DNA of 64,000 nt from Siphonodentalium dalli (Eukaryota > Mollusca > Scaphopoda > Gadilida > Siphonodentaliidae). Shown piece after piece: positions 24,042 through 33,484 of the stretch (the stretch's first letter is position 1; every line of letters starts with the position of its first letter). A program made the translations under genes and the position numbers. The notes beneath the pieces were generated by a model. The model worked only from the letters and a program-made list of their open reading frames with translations. It searched no databases and was not told the DNA's origin. The DNA lies in NCBI GenBank assembly GCA_032622095.1, contig CP136064.1, forward strand, positions 189,211,794 to 189,275,793, read 5' to 3'.

Positions 24042-24478
24042 ACACAAAAAAAACTAGAGCTTTAACCCTTTTTAACAAATCAAAATCCTTAACAGAAGCT
24101 TAATAATGCTCACATTTACATCGTTGGCGGAGACGTTTCACAACGTATACAACAATATTGCGTGCTCGAGCTGCCGATGGAAAATATACTCTCCCAATTT
24201 GCCTCTTTGTTTTTGTGTCTATTTTCGTTAGTGCAACGAAGTTGGACAAGAATTTAACTTTAATGAACAAAGCAATACTTTTGCATTGTCCGGTTTTGTT
24301 GTCATGTGCAGCTTTACGAAATAGTATTAATCCGCCTGATTCAATGCAAAATCATTTTGTTGGCGCGATGGGAAGTTGGTGGGAAGCAACCGCCTATTTG
24401 TCACTAGTGAGAGATAATGAAATATGTAATGGATTTTGTAATGACATATTAGGGGTTTCATGTGATATATAAGAATTA
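24030..24478 (+). repeat. Interspersed repeat H (copy 1) with short inverted ends and a 104-codon frame
   Basis: CTTGTATATCACA at the left is inverted as TGTGATATATAAG at the right. The segment 24180-24478 recurs at 54675-54970 with frequent substitutions. A frame from 24158 to 24472 reads LPICLFVFVSIFVSATKLDK and later SLVRDNEICNGF. The frame is broken in the other copy and I recognise no protein family, so coding is doubtful. Confidence 0.55.
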
Positions 24479-24503
24479 TCATTATTTTAAACTGTTACCT
24501 TAT

Positions 24504-24832
24504 CAGGGACCAGCTTAGAGGTTTCAAATTGAGAGAAGTCACTTCTCCCTGAGAATTGGGCTGTTATTATGAAGTTCAATTTTCACCCAACATCTCCCTT
24601 CTATGATCTAATAAGTATTAAGCCACACAACAGCCCACTCATAAAAACATTATAGTGAGTAAGTACATCATTATAATCAGTAAATATACTTTATATATGC
24701 TGTTGGGGATATACATATATATGCATACTGGTACATGAGAGGGAAGTCGCTTCTTAATGGGACAAAAATAGGGCGAAGTTGCGCATTTTAGGGAGAAGAT
24801 GTCTCCCAAGTCACCCTCTAGGCTGGTCCCTG
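24504..24832. mobile_element. Family J hAT-like element (J1)
   Basis: CAGGGACCAGCTTAGAGG and CCTCTAGGCTGGTCCCTG are inverted ends, with flanks TACCTTAT / TATCTTAT (8-bp TSD, 7/8). AGAAGTCACTTCTCCCTGAG occurs near the left, with a related GGAAGTCGCTTCT near the right. Confidence 0.8.
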
Positions 24833-25332
24833 TATCTTATCCATCAGAATCACGTATCCATCCTGACTAATTTCGTAAGTCAACAAAAGTCCATGTTGAT
24901 TATTTACTTAGTCCAACTCGAGTTTGGTGATATCATGAATAAAACACCCATTGTGGTTTACAGTATATCACCATGCAGAGCCATTCAATGTGATTTTGAG
25001 TAACAGTTTCTGTGAAGATCCAAACAATCAAAGCATTTGAATGAATACTGACTACATGCTAGCTCATGCTAGTGAACAATGTCATTTTGTCAAAATATAA
25101 ATTGAATCTGCACTTAATAACCAAGTTTTTATTAGTTTTAGACAATACCTCTCAACAGTGAATAGTGACAATCTGAGATGTGTAGATTGCTGTAATACCA
25201 ATTAATTAATTAATTTAAGACTTTTTTATTATGTAGCACACTATTACTATTGGCTCTTCCCTGAAATAACATTTATGTTCTGCTTGGGACATCATGAAGC
25301 ATACACTACATACATATAGTCGTAAACATGAA

Positions 25333-25489
25333 TTGTTGCCATTCTGTGAGAGCTTTCCGATGAATGGCAACAGCAGAATTATGGGTAATTTTTCAGGTTT
25401 TAGTCTGAAATATGAGAGCTTTCCGACTAAATCCTGAAAAATTACCCATAATTCTGCTGTGATTAAGGAGTCGATTATTTAGGGAATTA

Positions 25490-25492
<3 letters not shown>
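25333..25492. mobile_element. Family A copy, rearranged
   Basis: Scrambled arms: GAGAGCTTTCCGATGAATGG precedes an ATTATGGGTAATTTTTCAGG segment, then the normal right arm to TTAGGGAATTACTG. Inversion or gene conversion at the palindrome centre is likely. Confidence 0.75.

Positions 25493-25530
<38 letters not shown>
25493..25530. repeat. (TA)n microsatellite
   Basis: About 18 TA units directly after the TA target of the preceding A element, as if expanded from it. Confidence 0.9.
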
Positions 25531-25533
<3 letters not shown>

Positions 25534-25792
25534 CACATTAGATTTACATTATGATCTGCACATGGGGATGACAGGAAGACGAAAGTTAAGATCATGTCAT
25601 CCCCAGTGATATACTTCTCATCTATTCATGTTTGTATATTCCATTCATTGTATATCGCTAAATAAATAATCAATCAATTCAATCAATATTTCCCTCGTGT
25701 AATGAGAAGTAGGATTCCAAGGCAATAGAGTATAGCCATGTCGCTTGTAAACAAATCTCATTGTAAGTTACACAAAAGATATATAAGCAGAC

Positions 25793-25856
25793 CTTTTCGT
25801 TGCTCTTGCCAGTGAATTTGACATTTTTCAACCTGGCTCGTTCTTTACGCTCAACC
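25793..25856 (-). CDS. dlg1: dlg exon: SH3 end / HOOK basic segment
   Basis: This 64-nt minus-strand exon follows a TTGCAG acceptor. It completes an Arg codon and encodes VERKERARLKNVKFTGKSNE plus K, ending in phase 0 before GTCTGC. The run R-R-V-E-R-K-E-R-A-R-L-K across the junction is the highly conserved basic HOOK start of DLG proteins; in vertebrate homologues this region binds calmodulin and regulates SH3-GK packing. The short size agrees with the small HOOK exons of the family. The extension of the open frame into flanking DNA has no similarity to DLG and is intron. Confidence 0.93.
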
Positions 25857-26097
25857 CTGCAATGAAATATCAAAGACCTTTATTATGAATTCACAATCAA
25901 TTCTCTAGTGTCAGAAATAAATACTATTTCCTGAAGTGATATATATTATAATGTCTTTTAATTAGAAATTATTTGCCAATATAGCTCCAATTAAAAATCA
26001 ATATTTCAAGCTGAGATAACAAACCAACATATTCTTGAAATACTTTACTTTTAAAGAGGATAATATTGTTAGTCTTGAGTGGGTAGAAACCCAGTTA

Positions 26098-26310
26098 CAG
26101 TAATGCCCTAAATAATCGACTCCTTAACCACAGAAGAATTATGGGTAATTTTTCAGGATTTAGTCGGAAATATGGCTTGTTGCCATTCATTGGAAAGCTC
26201 TCACTGCGAGCTTTCCGATGAATGTTAACAAGCCATATTTCCGACTAAATCCTGAAAAATTACCCATAATTCTGCTGTGGTTAAGGAGTCGATTATTTAG
26301 GGCATTACTG
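26098..26310. mobile_element. Family A palindrome, full length
   Basis: CAGTAATGCCCTAAATAATC to its complement at 26310, TA outside, near-perfect arms, centre CTCTCACTGCGAG. Confidence 0.88.
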
Positions 26311-26480
26311 TATGTAGCTAGGTAAATATGCTTTCTGCATGGAGGGCAATTTATATGTCATTGCTTTATTCACATAAAAATATTTGCATGTAATATAAAA
26401 CCTCATGCATAATTAGGAAAAATGACACAGCTTGAAAGGTTGGTCACTTTGAAGAAGCCAATGCATGTTTTCCTTATAGA

Positions 26481-26530
26481 ACAAGAGCTGGGTTGTCACC
26501 CGGTGCATACCCCCATGTGGCATACCCTAA
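26481..26530 (+). repeat. Family L 5' fragment
   Basis: AACAAGAGCTGGGTTGTCAC followed by GGTGCATACCCCCATGTGG resembles the start of the L copies at 31231 and 45541. Confidence 0.5.
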
Positions 26531-26756
26531 GTAGAAGTCACAGTACCATGACCATTTTCCATCACATCAATGGATAGATATATTTCAAGTTTATTCATCA
26601 GAATGCAGATGTCATTTAAAAGAAGAGAATACAATGAATATATACGTGTCAGCATCCTGCCAGGATTGATATGGCCTTGATTTAAAGCTGTCTTCCTGTC
26701 TAACACCTTTAATATATAGCATGTATGTGTGTCTTGCTACTAAGCATGCTGCTGGA

Positions 26757-27201
26757 CAAGCCTGCAAATAGCTGCCTGTCATTTGCAGAATGAGGTCCCC
26801 AGAGGGTGAATTTAGTGACGCTATCCCGCATAGCGGGCTAGCATCACTAAATTTACCCTCTGGAGACCTCATTCTGCTTAGGCCTCATCTTCTGGGAAGT
26901 ATCTATGGTATCAAATTAACATTGTTTTTAGTTATATTTTCCCTTCTGGGAAGTTTCTATATCCCCTAATTTGCAGCAGATAAAATGCATAATCGAGGCA
27001 CCCAATGGGTGAACATCACCAACTTCAACTGGGGAACTTCATTCTGATCCTAGGTCTACCATAGCAGTTGACAGACTAAGCAGAATGAGGTCCCCAGAGG
27101 GTGAATTTAGTGATGCTAGCCCACTTTGCGGGATAGCGTCACTAAATTCACCCTCTGGGGACCTCATTCTGCAAATGACAGACACCCTATTTGCAGGCAT
27201 G
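26757..27201. mobile_element. Family E hAT-like double-hairpin element (E3)
   Basis: CAAGCCTGCAAATAG and CTATTTGCAGGCATG ends; flanks CTGCTGGA / CTGGTGGA (8-bp TSD, 7/8). Two intact hairpins (about 26790-26873 and 27086-27170) share GAGGGTGAATTTAGTGA. Confidence 0.82.
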
Positions 27202-27365
27202 CTGGTGGAGTTATGGATTGATTATTAGTTTATGACTGATGGTGTGCGAGAAATGATTTGTTATGACAGCCCTGGAATATCATTTATCTTGTCTCTAGAT
27301 ATATCATGTTGTTTGGGACTGACATAACTGAAAAATCCTTCTTTTTTTTAAGCTGTCATTTTATT

Positions 27366-27942
27366 GAATATGTCCACCCAATTACATTGAGATCTGAAGA
27401 CCCCATGGTCGAGACATTCATGCAGACAGACAAGATATCAACATTTCTATATAAACAAAGAGATACAAACCAAGAATCAAGAAGCAAACAAAACCAACTA
27501 AAACTTCTTTGGAAGTGCTCATTATTGTGAATGTTCATATCAAATTCCATTGAGATATGATAACCCATGACTGAGATATTTGTAAGGACGGACAAAAAAA
27601 ATAAATACCAGATAAATGAAGAAGAATAACTTTTGAAAGGAAAACCAGAATAACATGTTTGAACACTCCTCATAATGTCCTCATAGTGGTGAACATCAGC
27701 CCTCTTAATTCAGATTGTTTGGCTTTGGCAATCCGCTATGGCAACCTATATGCCATGGCCCAGTTTGCTTCAGCAAATTGCTTCGGCATTGCTAATTGCC
27801 ATAGCCAATTATGAGGGCTTTGAATATCCAAATACAAACTTCATTGAGATCCAGCAAAATTGTGGTTGATATATCTGCTCAGACAGACAGATACATGTAA
27901 TCCAGTATACCCACTATTTCCTTCGGTCATGGAGGTATAATG
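27366..27942 (+). mobile_element. Family L repeat, 3' part with GGTATAAT tail (L3)
   Basis: Units of ATTGAGAT...GATATCTGCTCAGACAGAC recur near 27385, 27550 and 27845. The end AATCCAGTATACCCACT...GGAGGTATAAT matches the tails at 31500-31560 and 46250-46294. It is split by F2 and ends within about 8 nt of the dlg SH3 exon donor. Confidence 0.65.
27697..27819. mobile_element. Family F hAT-like element nested in L3 (F2)
   Basis: CAGCCCTCTTAATT and AATTATGAGGGCT ends; flanks GTGAACAT and TTGAATAT (6/8). The uninterrupted L sequence at about 40100 (CATAGTAGTAAACATCCATA) confirms the insertion point. Confidence 0.7.
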
Positions 27943-27950
27943 ATGCATAC

Positions 27951-28127
27951 CTTCGCTTGCTGGGAACGATTCCCATGCCTTCCTCATCTCCCTCAGGAGT
28001 AATGCGTTTAGCCTGCCACCACTCATCGTCGCTGGCATTTGTCACATGAAGAATATCACCGTATCGGAATGGCAGACCTTTGCTGGGCAAACCGCTGTCC
28101 TTTGTTGGTTCGTAGTCGAAGAGAGCT
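27951..28127 (-). CDS. dlg1: dlg exon: SH3 domain core
   Basis: This 177-nt minus-strand exon encodes [20 protein letters not shown], then [20 protein letters not shown], then [18 protein letters not shown] plus 2 nt. It shows ALFDY at the start, the Trp pair in DDEWWQA and the GIVPSKRR end typical of MAGUK SH3 domains. In this family the SH3 packs intramolecularly against the GK domain and does not act as a classical polyproline binder. Acceptor TTTACAG and donor GTATGC fit consensus, and phases match both neighbours. The first residues after GIVP lead directly into the basic HOOK region. An interspersed-repeat tail (family L) ends about 8 nt into the downstream intron. Confidence 0.96.
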
Positions 28128-28320
28128 CTGTAAATACAAATTCATATACAGTGGCAACTAGAAATATAATACATAATTAGTCGAGAATATGCAGGCCAAC
28201 ATGGTGAAATGCTTCCTTTGTAAGGATGTCGCTGTAGCCAAGGTGGTTAGGTTGTGGATACATGTACCATCATCACAGTCTGGGCTAGATAAGGATGTTG
28301 TCGTTTCGAATCCAGACATA

Positions 28321-28506
28321 CAGTAATGCCCTAAATAATCAACTCCTTAACCACATCAGAATTATGGGTAATTTTTCAGGATTTAGTCGGAAATATGGCT
28401 GAGAGCTTTCCGATGAATGGCAACAAGCCATATTTCCGACTAAATCCTGAAAAATTTACCCATAATTCTGCTGTGGTTAAGAAGTCGATTATTTAGGGCA
28501 TTACTG
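28321..28506. mobile_element. Family A palindrome with central deletion
   Basis: Left arm stops at GGAAATATGGCT and resumes at GAGAGCTTTCCGATG; termini CAGTAATGCCC and GGGCATTACTG are intact with TA. Confidence 0.85.
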
Positions 28507-29136
28507 TATATCGGAATATGGCCATGTCGATAAGAAGTGATAATTTGTTCTCACACATATGGAGCAATGAACACATTATACTAAGCCAGTGTCTCCCATA
28601 TTCTGATAAATACTAATATGAAGCTGAAGAATATCTATTTCTGGGGATAGGAGCATTGGTGTTTACAAACCATTCCTGCATCTGGCAATGTCACAAATGC
28701 TTATACATTCAAAACATACAAGACAAAAAGTATGAAGTGGAAAAAATTATACATTATAAATGTCAATATTGTTTAAAAAAAAAAAAAAATTACCCTACCT
28801 GCCTGTCTACTGCCTTGCCTGGATTTTTTTTGGCTCCGAAATTGGAAACAAACAAATATTTTTTTTTGGCCTAATTGTTGGCAAATAAACATTGCTATTT
28901 GCAACACTGACATTGGGCTTGCGAAACCTGTTGACTATTCACATCCTCAATTTGATACACAAAACTCTGGTTTAAATGTGAATGTTTACAGCATAATTAA
29001 TAACTTCCTCCCTGTGACCAGAAGCTCATATTATATATAAAGCCCAAATATGGGTGACATTCAATATTAACTACTTAATGTACTACTCATTATAATGTCT
29101 GGCTAATATAATGAAACAAAGAAATGGAAATGCATA

Positions 29137-29235
29137 CAGTAATGCCCTAAATAATCGACTCCTTAACCACAGCATCCTGAAAAATTACCCATAATTCTGC
29201 TGTGGTTAAGGAGTCGATTATCTAGGGCATTACTG
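29137..29235. mobile_element. Family A, shortest version (99 bp)
   Basis: CAGTAATGCCCTAAATAATC through CCACAGCA, then CATCCTGAAAAATTACCC to GGGCATTACTG. Most of the left arm is gone but both termini are intact. Confidence 0.85.
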
Positions 29236-29332
29236 TATACAGTGACCACTAGAAAGCTAGAGTATATCTAAATACTAAGATAAGGCCTTACAAACATCTC
29301 TACAAATAACGGGCCTGAAAATATGGTATTCT

Positions 29333-29990
29333 GACAGCAGAATGTCAGGCACCCAGGTTTTAAGACGGCAGAATGTCAGGCACCCAGGTTTTAAGACAGC
29401 AGAATGTCAGGCACCCAGGTTTTAAGACGGCAGAATGTCAGGCACCCAGGTTTTAAGACGGCAGAATGTCAGGCACCCGGGTTTTAAGACAGCAGAATGT
29501 CAGGCACCCAGGGTTTTAGACGGCAGAATGTCAGGCACCCAGGTTTTAAGACGGCAGAATGTCAGGCACCCAGGTTTTAAGACAGCAGAATGTCAGGCAC
29601 CCAGGTTTTAAGACGGCAGAATGTCAGGCACCCGGGTTTTAAGACAGCAGAATGTCAGGCACCTGGGTTTTAAGACAGCAGAATGTCAGACACCCAGGTT
29701 TTAAGACACCAGGTTGTAAGACACCTGTGATTTAAGATACCCAGGATGTCAGACACCCGGGTTTTAAGACACCAGGTTGTAAGACACCTGAGATTTAAGA
29801 TACCCAGGATGTCAGACACCCGGGTTTTAACTTTTAAGACACAAGGTTGTAAGACACCTGGGTTTTAAGACACCAGGTTATAAGACACCTGGGATTAAAG
29901 GTACCAGGATGTCTGACACTTGGGGTTTTAAGACACCAGGATGTCAGACATCCAGGTTCTAAGATACCAGGATGTCAGATGCCCTGAAAA
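29333..29990. repeat. 31-bp minisatellite decaying into diverged units
   Basis: The unit contains GGCAGAATGTCAGGCACC followed by CAGGTTTTAAGAC. About 12 regular copies lie to 29700, then shorter diverged ones (ACACCAGGTTGTAAGAC) to 29990. It abuts a decayed E element whose end (AATGACAGGCAC in other copies) resembles the unit. Confidence 0.9.
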
Positions 29991-29991
29991 T

Positions 29992-30212
29992 GATGTCCCC
30001 AGATGACACAATGCATAATCAAGGTACCCAATTGGTGAACATTACCATCTTCACCATCTGGGAACATAAATCTGAGTCTAGCTGTCCCATAGCAGATGAG
30101 GCCATGCAGAATGAGGTCCCCAGAAAATGAATTTGCTGATGCTAGCCCACTGTACAGGGTAGCGTTATTAAATTACCCCTCTGGGAACATCATTATGCAA
30201 ATGTCCAGCACT
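29992..30212. mobile_element. Decayed family E element
   Basis: Retains GATGTCCCCAGATG, CACAATGCATAATCAAGG, GCAGAATGAGGTCCCCAG and TGATGCTAGCCCACTGTA in E order. Confidence 0.65.
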
Positions 30213-30639
30213 ATATTTTTATACAGTCTAAATATGAAAATGTGCAACTTTGACATTTTATGCCTTAATAACCATGAATTTGCAAAAACATCTCCAGTAC
30301 CAGCATCCTCAATTTGATACATAAAACTCCTTATTAAGTTTAATGTTTAGAGCCTAATTAATAACTTCCGTATGGCTGGAAGCTTCTATTATATGAATCC
30401 AAAGTCTGGTAACATTCAATAACATACTTCGTCTACAACTCATTATAATGTCTGGCCGTTATCCTGAAGAATCCTAAGACGTCATTGTAGTACATGTAGT
30501 GTCCATTACTAAAACGGAGATCAAAAGGGAAGAACGAAAGGCAATGAAAGAAGTCTTGTACCTGTTACAGACAACCGCCAGAAGAAATATCCATTGGTAT
30601 CAAAGCTTAAAACATAACTATAGAAAACTACAAATAGCT

Positions 30640-30960
30640 TCTGAATAATTTCTAGGCTTTCATTCCTGCCTGCTTTATTGTGAACAAGCTGATGTGCCCG
30701 ACTTCGTCCGGGCTATTTAGGGATTTCTTTGTGATCGCCTCCATCTGGGCAGAATATACAGTGTCTGGACTTGTCTATATCGGTCCAGAAACATGCCTAT
30801 ATGAGCGAGGTCAAAGACACAGTCGCACATGAAATTGGACACGCCCATATTTTTCCCGGGATCAAAGTAGGCCTACATACCACATTTGAGTCAGATCGGT
30901 CGAGCGGTTTTCGAGTCTATAACACACATACATACACACAGACCAACAGAAGTTCGAAAA
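30640..30960 (+). repeat. Possible non-LTR retroelement 3' region
   Basis: TTTGAGTCAGATCGGTCGAG with AGCGGTTTTCGAGTCTATA, followed by ACACACATACATACACACAG, resembles the 3' tails of LINE/SINE elements in many invertebrates. No coding domain. Confidence 0.4.
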
Positions 30961-31230
30961 TATATAATAGAATAAAGGTCTGCCTCGAAAAAATTTACCC
31001 TGAATATTGCAGCACAATATTTATCTTGACTCACATCAATAAAATGAAGATTTGGATATAAAACTGCTATCCTATTAGTTCACATTCCCTTGAAACATGA
31101 TCATAAACTAATAATTGCATAGCCAGTGTGTTTTATGATTGGTCAACTGCCAATTGGGTCATGCATTACATATCTTAATAAAACACACCATAACATGAAC
31201 GGATATAACATCTTGTTGATGTAGACATAA

Positions 31231-31563
31231 CAAGAGGTGTGCACTCGAGTGCTAGCATACCCCACCGTGGCAAATTCAACCTGCATTATCCGTAAACCCA
31301 ACAAAAAAAGACTTTTAACTGTAAAGAAAAATTTGGATTAATTATATCGATATGGTGTCACAAGAAGCTTGTACAGAAAAAATTATTCAAATTGGTTCAT
31401 ATTTGTTTGAGTTATGAGGTCGGACGGACGGACGGACGAACGGACGGACGGACACACGGAAGGAGAAAGCGTGACGGATGGACAGACAGACGCAGTCAAT
31501 CCAGTATACCTCCTATTTTCTTCGAAAGTGGGGGTATGAGAAGAAAATGGGGGTATAATAACT
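31231..31563 (+). mobile_element. Family L repeat with GGGGGTATAATAA tail (L1)
   Basis: Starts ACAAGAGGTGTGCACTCGAG, passes a GGACGGACGGACGG tract (31425-31460) and ends AATCCAGTATACCTCC...GTGGGGGTATAATAA. The end itself is a small inverted repeat (AGTATACCTCC / GGGGGTATAAT). Confidence 0.65.
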
Positions 31564-32279
31564 AGGCATGTTTTTTAAGTCCGCAGCCATATACCAATCA
31601 ATCGATAATTCACAGGCAGAATATTAGGCTAACTTATGCCTGCATGGTATAATAACCAAACTGCAGATATATTTAAAAACAAATTTGAGCTGAGTTTATA
31701 GAAATTAATAAAGAAAAAGCTATGTAATTATAAGAAATTAATGTAGTTTGAGTGTGTTTTATTGAGGGGTGTGTCGCCATGGCTGTTGGAACACATTTAG
31801 TGTCAAACAATGTGCCCAATAGCCATAGCGCTATGCCTATCAATAAAACACACTCAAACTACATTCATTTCTCAAATATTACATAAAACTGCAGGAGGCA
31901 AATTCAATAAGATGTTTCTTATCATCAAACAGGTTATTATACTTTTTGTTTTGATCCTCACATTCAACGACATATACATATAACATACAAATAAAACATA
32001 TAATTTGCCTGCTAACCACACTTTTGAAGAAAAATAACTTTGATGAAAATCGAGCAATTGTTTTATTGTGGCCAGATATGAAAGCTAATAATTTGGCCAT
32101 AATATCACACAGTACTGTTTGTATGAAAAGGTCAGTATTACACTGTTACACCATATCTGATATCATGACATTTCGGAAGGCTATCTGTGACAATGGACTT
32201 TGTTTCTAATGCATGCTCATTGTAACCACAATCAAATCCTGTTTCCTGACATTTACCAAGCATGCGACCAGGCCTGAGA

Positions 32280-32352
32280 ATAAGGTGCCTGCATTTGTAG
32301 AATGAGGTCCCCAGAGTGTAAATTTAGTGACCCTATCCCACATAGCAGGCTA
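32280..32352. mobile_element. Family E left-end fragment
   Basis: GAATGAGGTCCCCAGAGTGT through TAGTGACCCTATCCCACATA and AGCAGGCTA, then unrelated DNA. Confidence 0.65.
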
Positions 32353-32583
32353 ATTAATTAGCCATTAAGGGTATTTCTTCAAAAACTTCCGCTACATAAT
32401 GCCAGCAAAATCAAGTGATATGACCATGCCTATATACAGCGTGCCTAAAACTGTAAATGAAAACTATTCGATACTTCTTATGATGTTGCATCACAATTCC
32501 TTCAGGAAGGACTGCCCTACCAATAACCATACTGCTATTCCTCAATGCACAAGAACATAAAGAAATCAACAAGAATCGTGCTA

Positions 32584-32712
32584 CAGTAATGCCCTAAATA
32601 ATCGACTGAGAGCTTTCCGATGAATGGCAACAAGCCATATTTCCGACTAAATCCTGAAAAATTACCCATAATTCTGCTGTGGTTAAAGTGTCGATTATTT
32701 AGGGCATTACTG
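32584..32712. mobile_element. Family A, left arm mostly deleted
   Basis: CAGTAATGCCCTAAATAATC, then CGACTGAGAGCTTTCCG directly into the full right arm and GGGCATTACTG, TA outside. Confidence 0.85.
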
Positions 32713-33039
32713 TAACATTTCTTACAGCCAGTAGCCAATCAAAAACAATGAATTGATGGTGCCACTTAATAAATTATTAGTGGTCTGAGTGATGGGGTGT
32801 TGGGTTCAACTTTATGTGGGGTTTTCTCAGAGTTTTTCGCTCATTTTACTTCTACCTTCTACTAAAGGTGGTTCTACTGCGAAATTGCGAATTAAATTAT
32901 AAGAAATAACTCTTGTTTTGATTAAGGTTATGAGTTATAAATGAAACATTTTAAGACAAATTTACTATAGAATTAAAGTGCTACGTGTGTTATAGAAACT
33001 TTTCAATTGCATAACCTTAATCGAAACAAAAGTTATATC

Positions 33040-33283
33040 TTAACCCTTTGATGATGGGAGCTGCGCTGATATAGCATTAAAGACCCTGTACCAGTGAGCC
33101 ACAGGGAGCCATACCATATATAAGAGAATGCACTGGCTTACAATGTTAAGGTGAATATTGTTAGGCCAATGCATTATCTTATATATGCAAGGCTCCATAT
33201 GGGAAACTCGCATATATAAGAAATTGCATTGGGACAGGATTTTTTGCAAAATTTCAGGAAGCTCCAGTCATGAAAGGGTTCAA
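33040..33283. mobile_element. Family C double-hairpin TTAA element (C7)
   Basis: TTAACCCTTTGATGATGGGA at the left and CATGAAAGGGTTCAA at the right (TTAA mutated). The second hairpin at about 33168-33232 is good; the first is shortened. It ends 25 nt from the dlg exon donor at 33307. Confidence 0.78.
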
Positions 33284-33307
33284 TAAAATATTTTGTAGCT
33301 CACTCAC

Positions 33308-33410
33308 CTGACATATAATGTCTTCTTCTGAGTTGTCCGTAATGACCCGGAGCTTGTATTAATGATTTGTTCCCTTAAGTTTTGTAGCTTGGCTTCAAAC
33401 CTATTGTAAT
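33308..33410 (-). CDS. dlg1: dlg exon: PDZ3-SH3 linker and first SH3 strand
   Basis: This 103-nt minus-strand exon has a TTTCCAG acceptor and a GTGAGT donor. After completing an Asp codon it encodes [20 protein letters not shown], then [13 protein letters not shown] plus 2 nt. RFEAK-LREQ is the conserved linker after PDZ3 in DLG proteins, and [15 protein letters not shown] leads into the SH3 fold. The 2-nt remainder plus 1 nt of the next exon gives Arg. It lies between two repeat-rich introns of about 6.9 and 5.2 kb; the upstream one holds the large 27-bp minisatellite, which begins 75 nt upstream of this exon's acceptor side. Confidence 0.94.
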
Positions 33411-33484
33411 CTGGAAAGAGATATAAAGATTACTAAAAATGTAAAAACAAATCTATATCCTAAGGAATACTATTCCACACTTTT

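Larger units (their letters stand above)
23777..25792 (-). other. dlg intron (2.0 kb)
   Basis: Contains a long palindrome and associated repeat (23873-24478), hAT-like element J1, a rearranged A copy and a TA microsatellite. 24841-25332 shows nothing recognisable. Confidence 0.8.
25857..27950 (-). other. dlg intron (2.1 kb)
   Basis: Contains an A palindrome (26098-26310), hAT-like E3 (26757-27201) and an L-family repeat with a nested F element that reaches almost to the SH3 exon donor. 26311-26480 and 26530-26756 are unremarkable. Confidence 0.8.
28128..33307 (-). other. dlg intron (5.2 kb)
   Basis: Holds two internally deleted A elements and one further deleted A copy, the 31-bp minisatellite, E fragments, a possible retroelement tail, L1 and C7. 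28507-29136, 30213-30640 and 31564-32280 have nothing recognisable apart from an inverted pair around 31738-31868 that forms a hairpin of about 130 bp. Confidence 0.75.

Noticed and set aside
29333-29700. CRISPR-like array of regularly spaced repeats
   Set aside because: Units are contiguous 31-bp tandem copies without unique spacers, in an animal genome.
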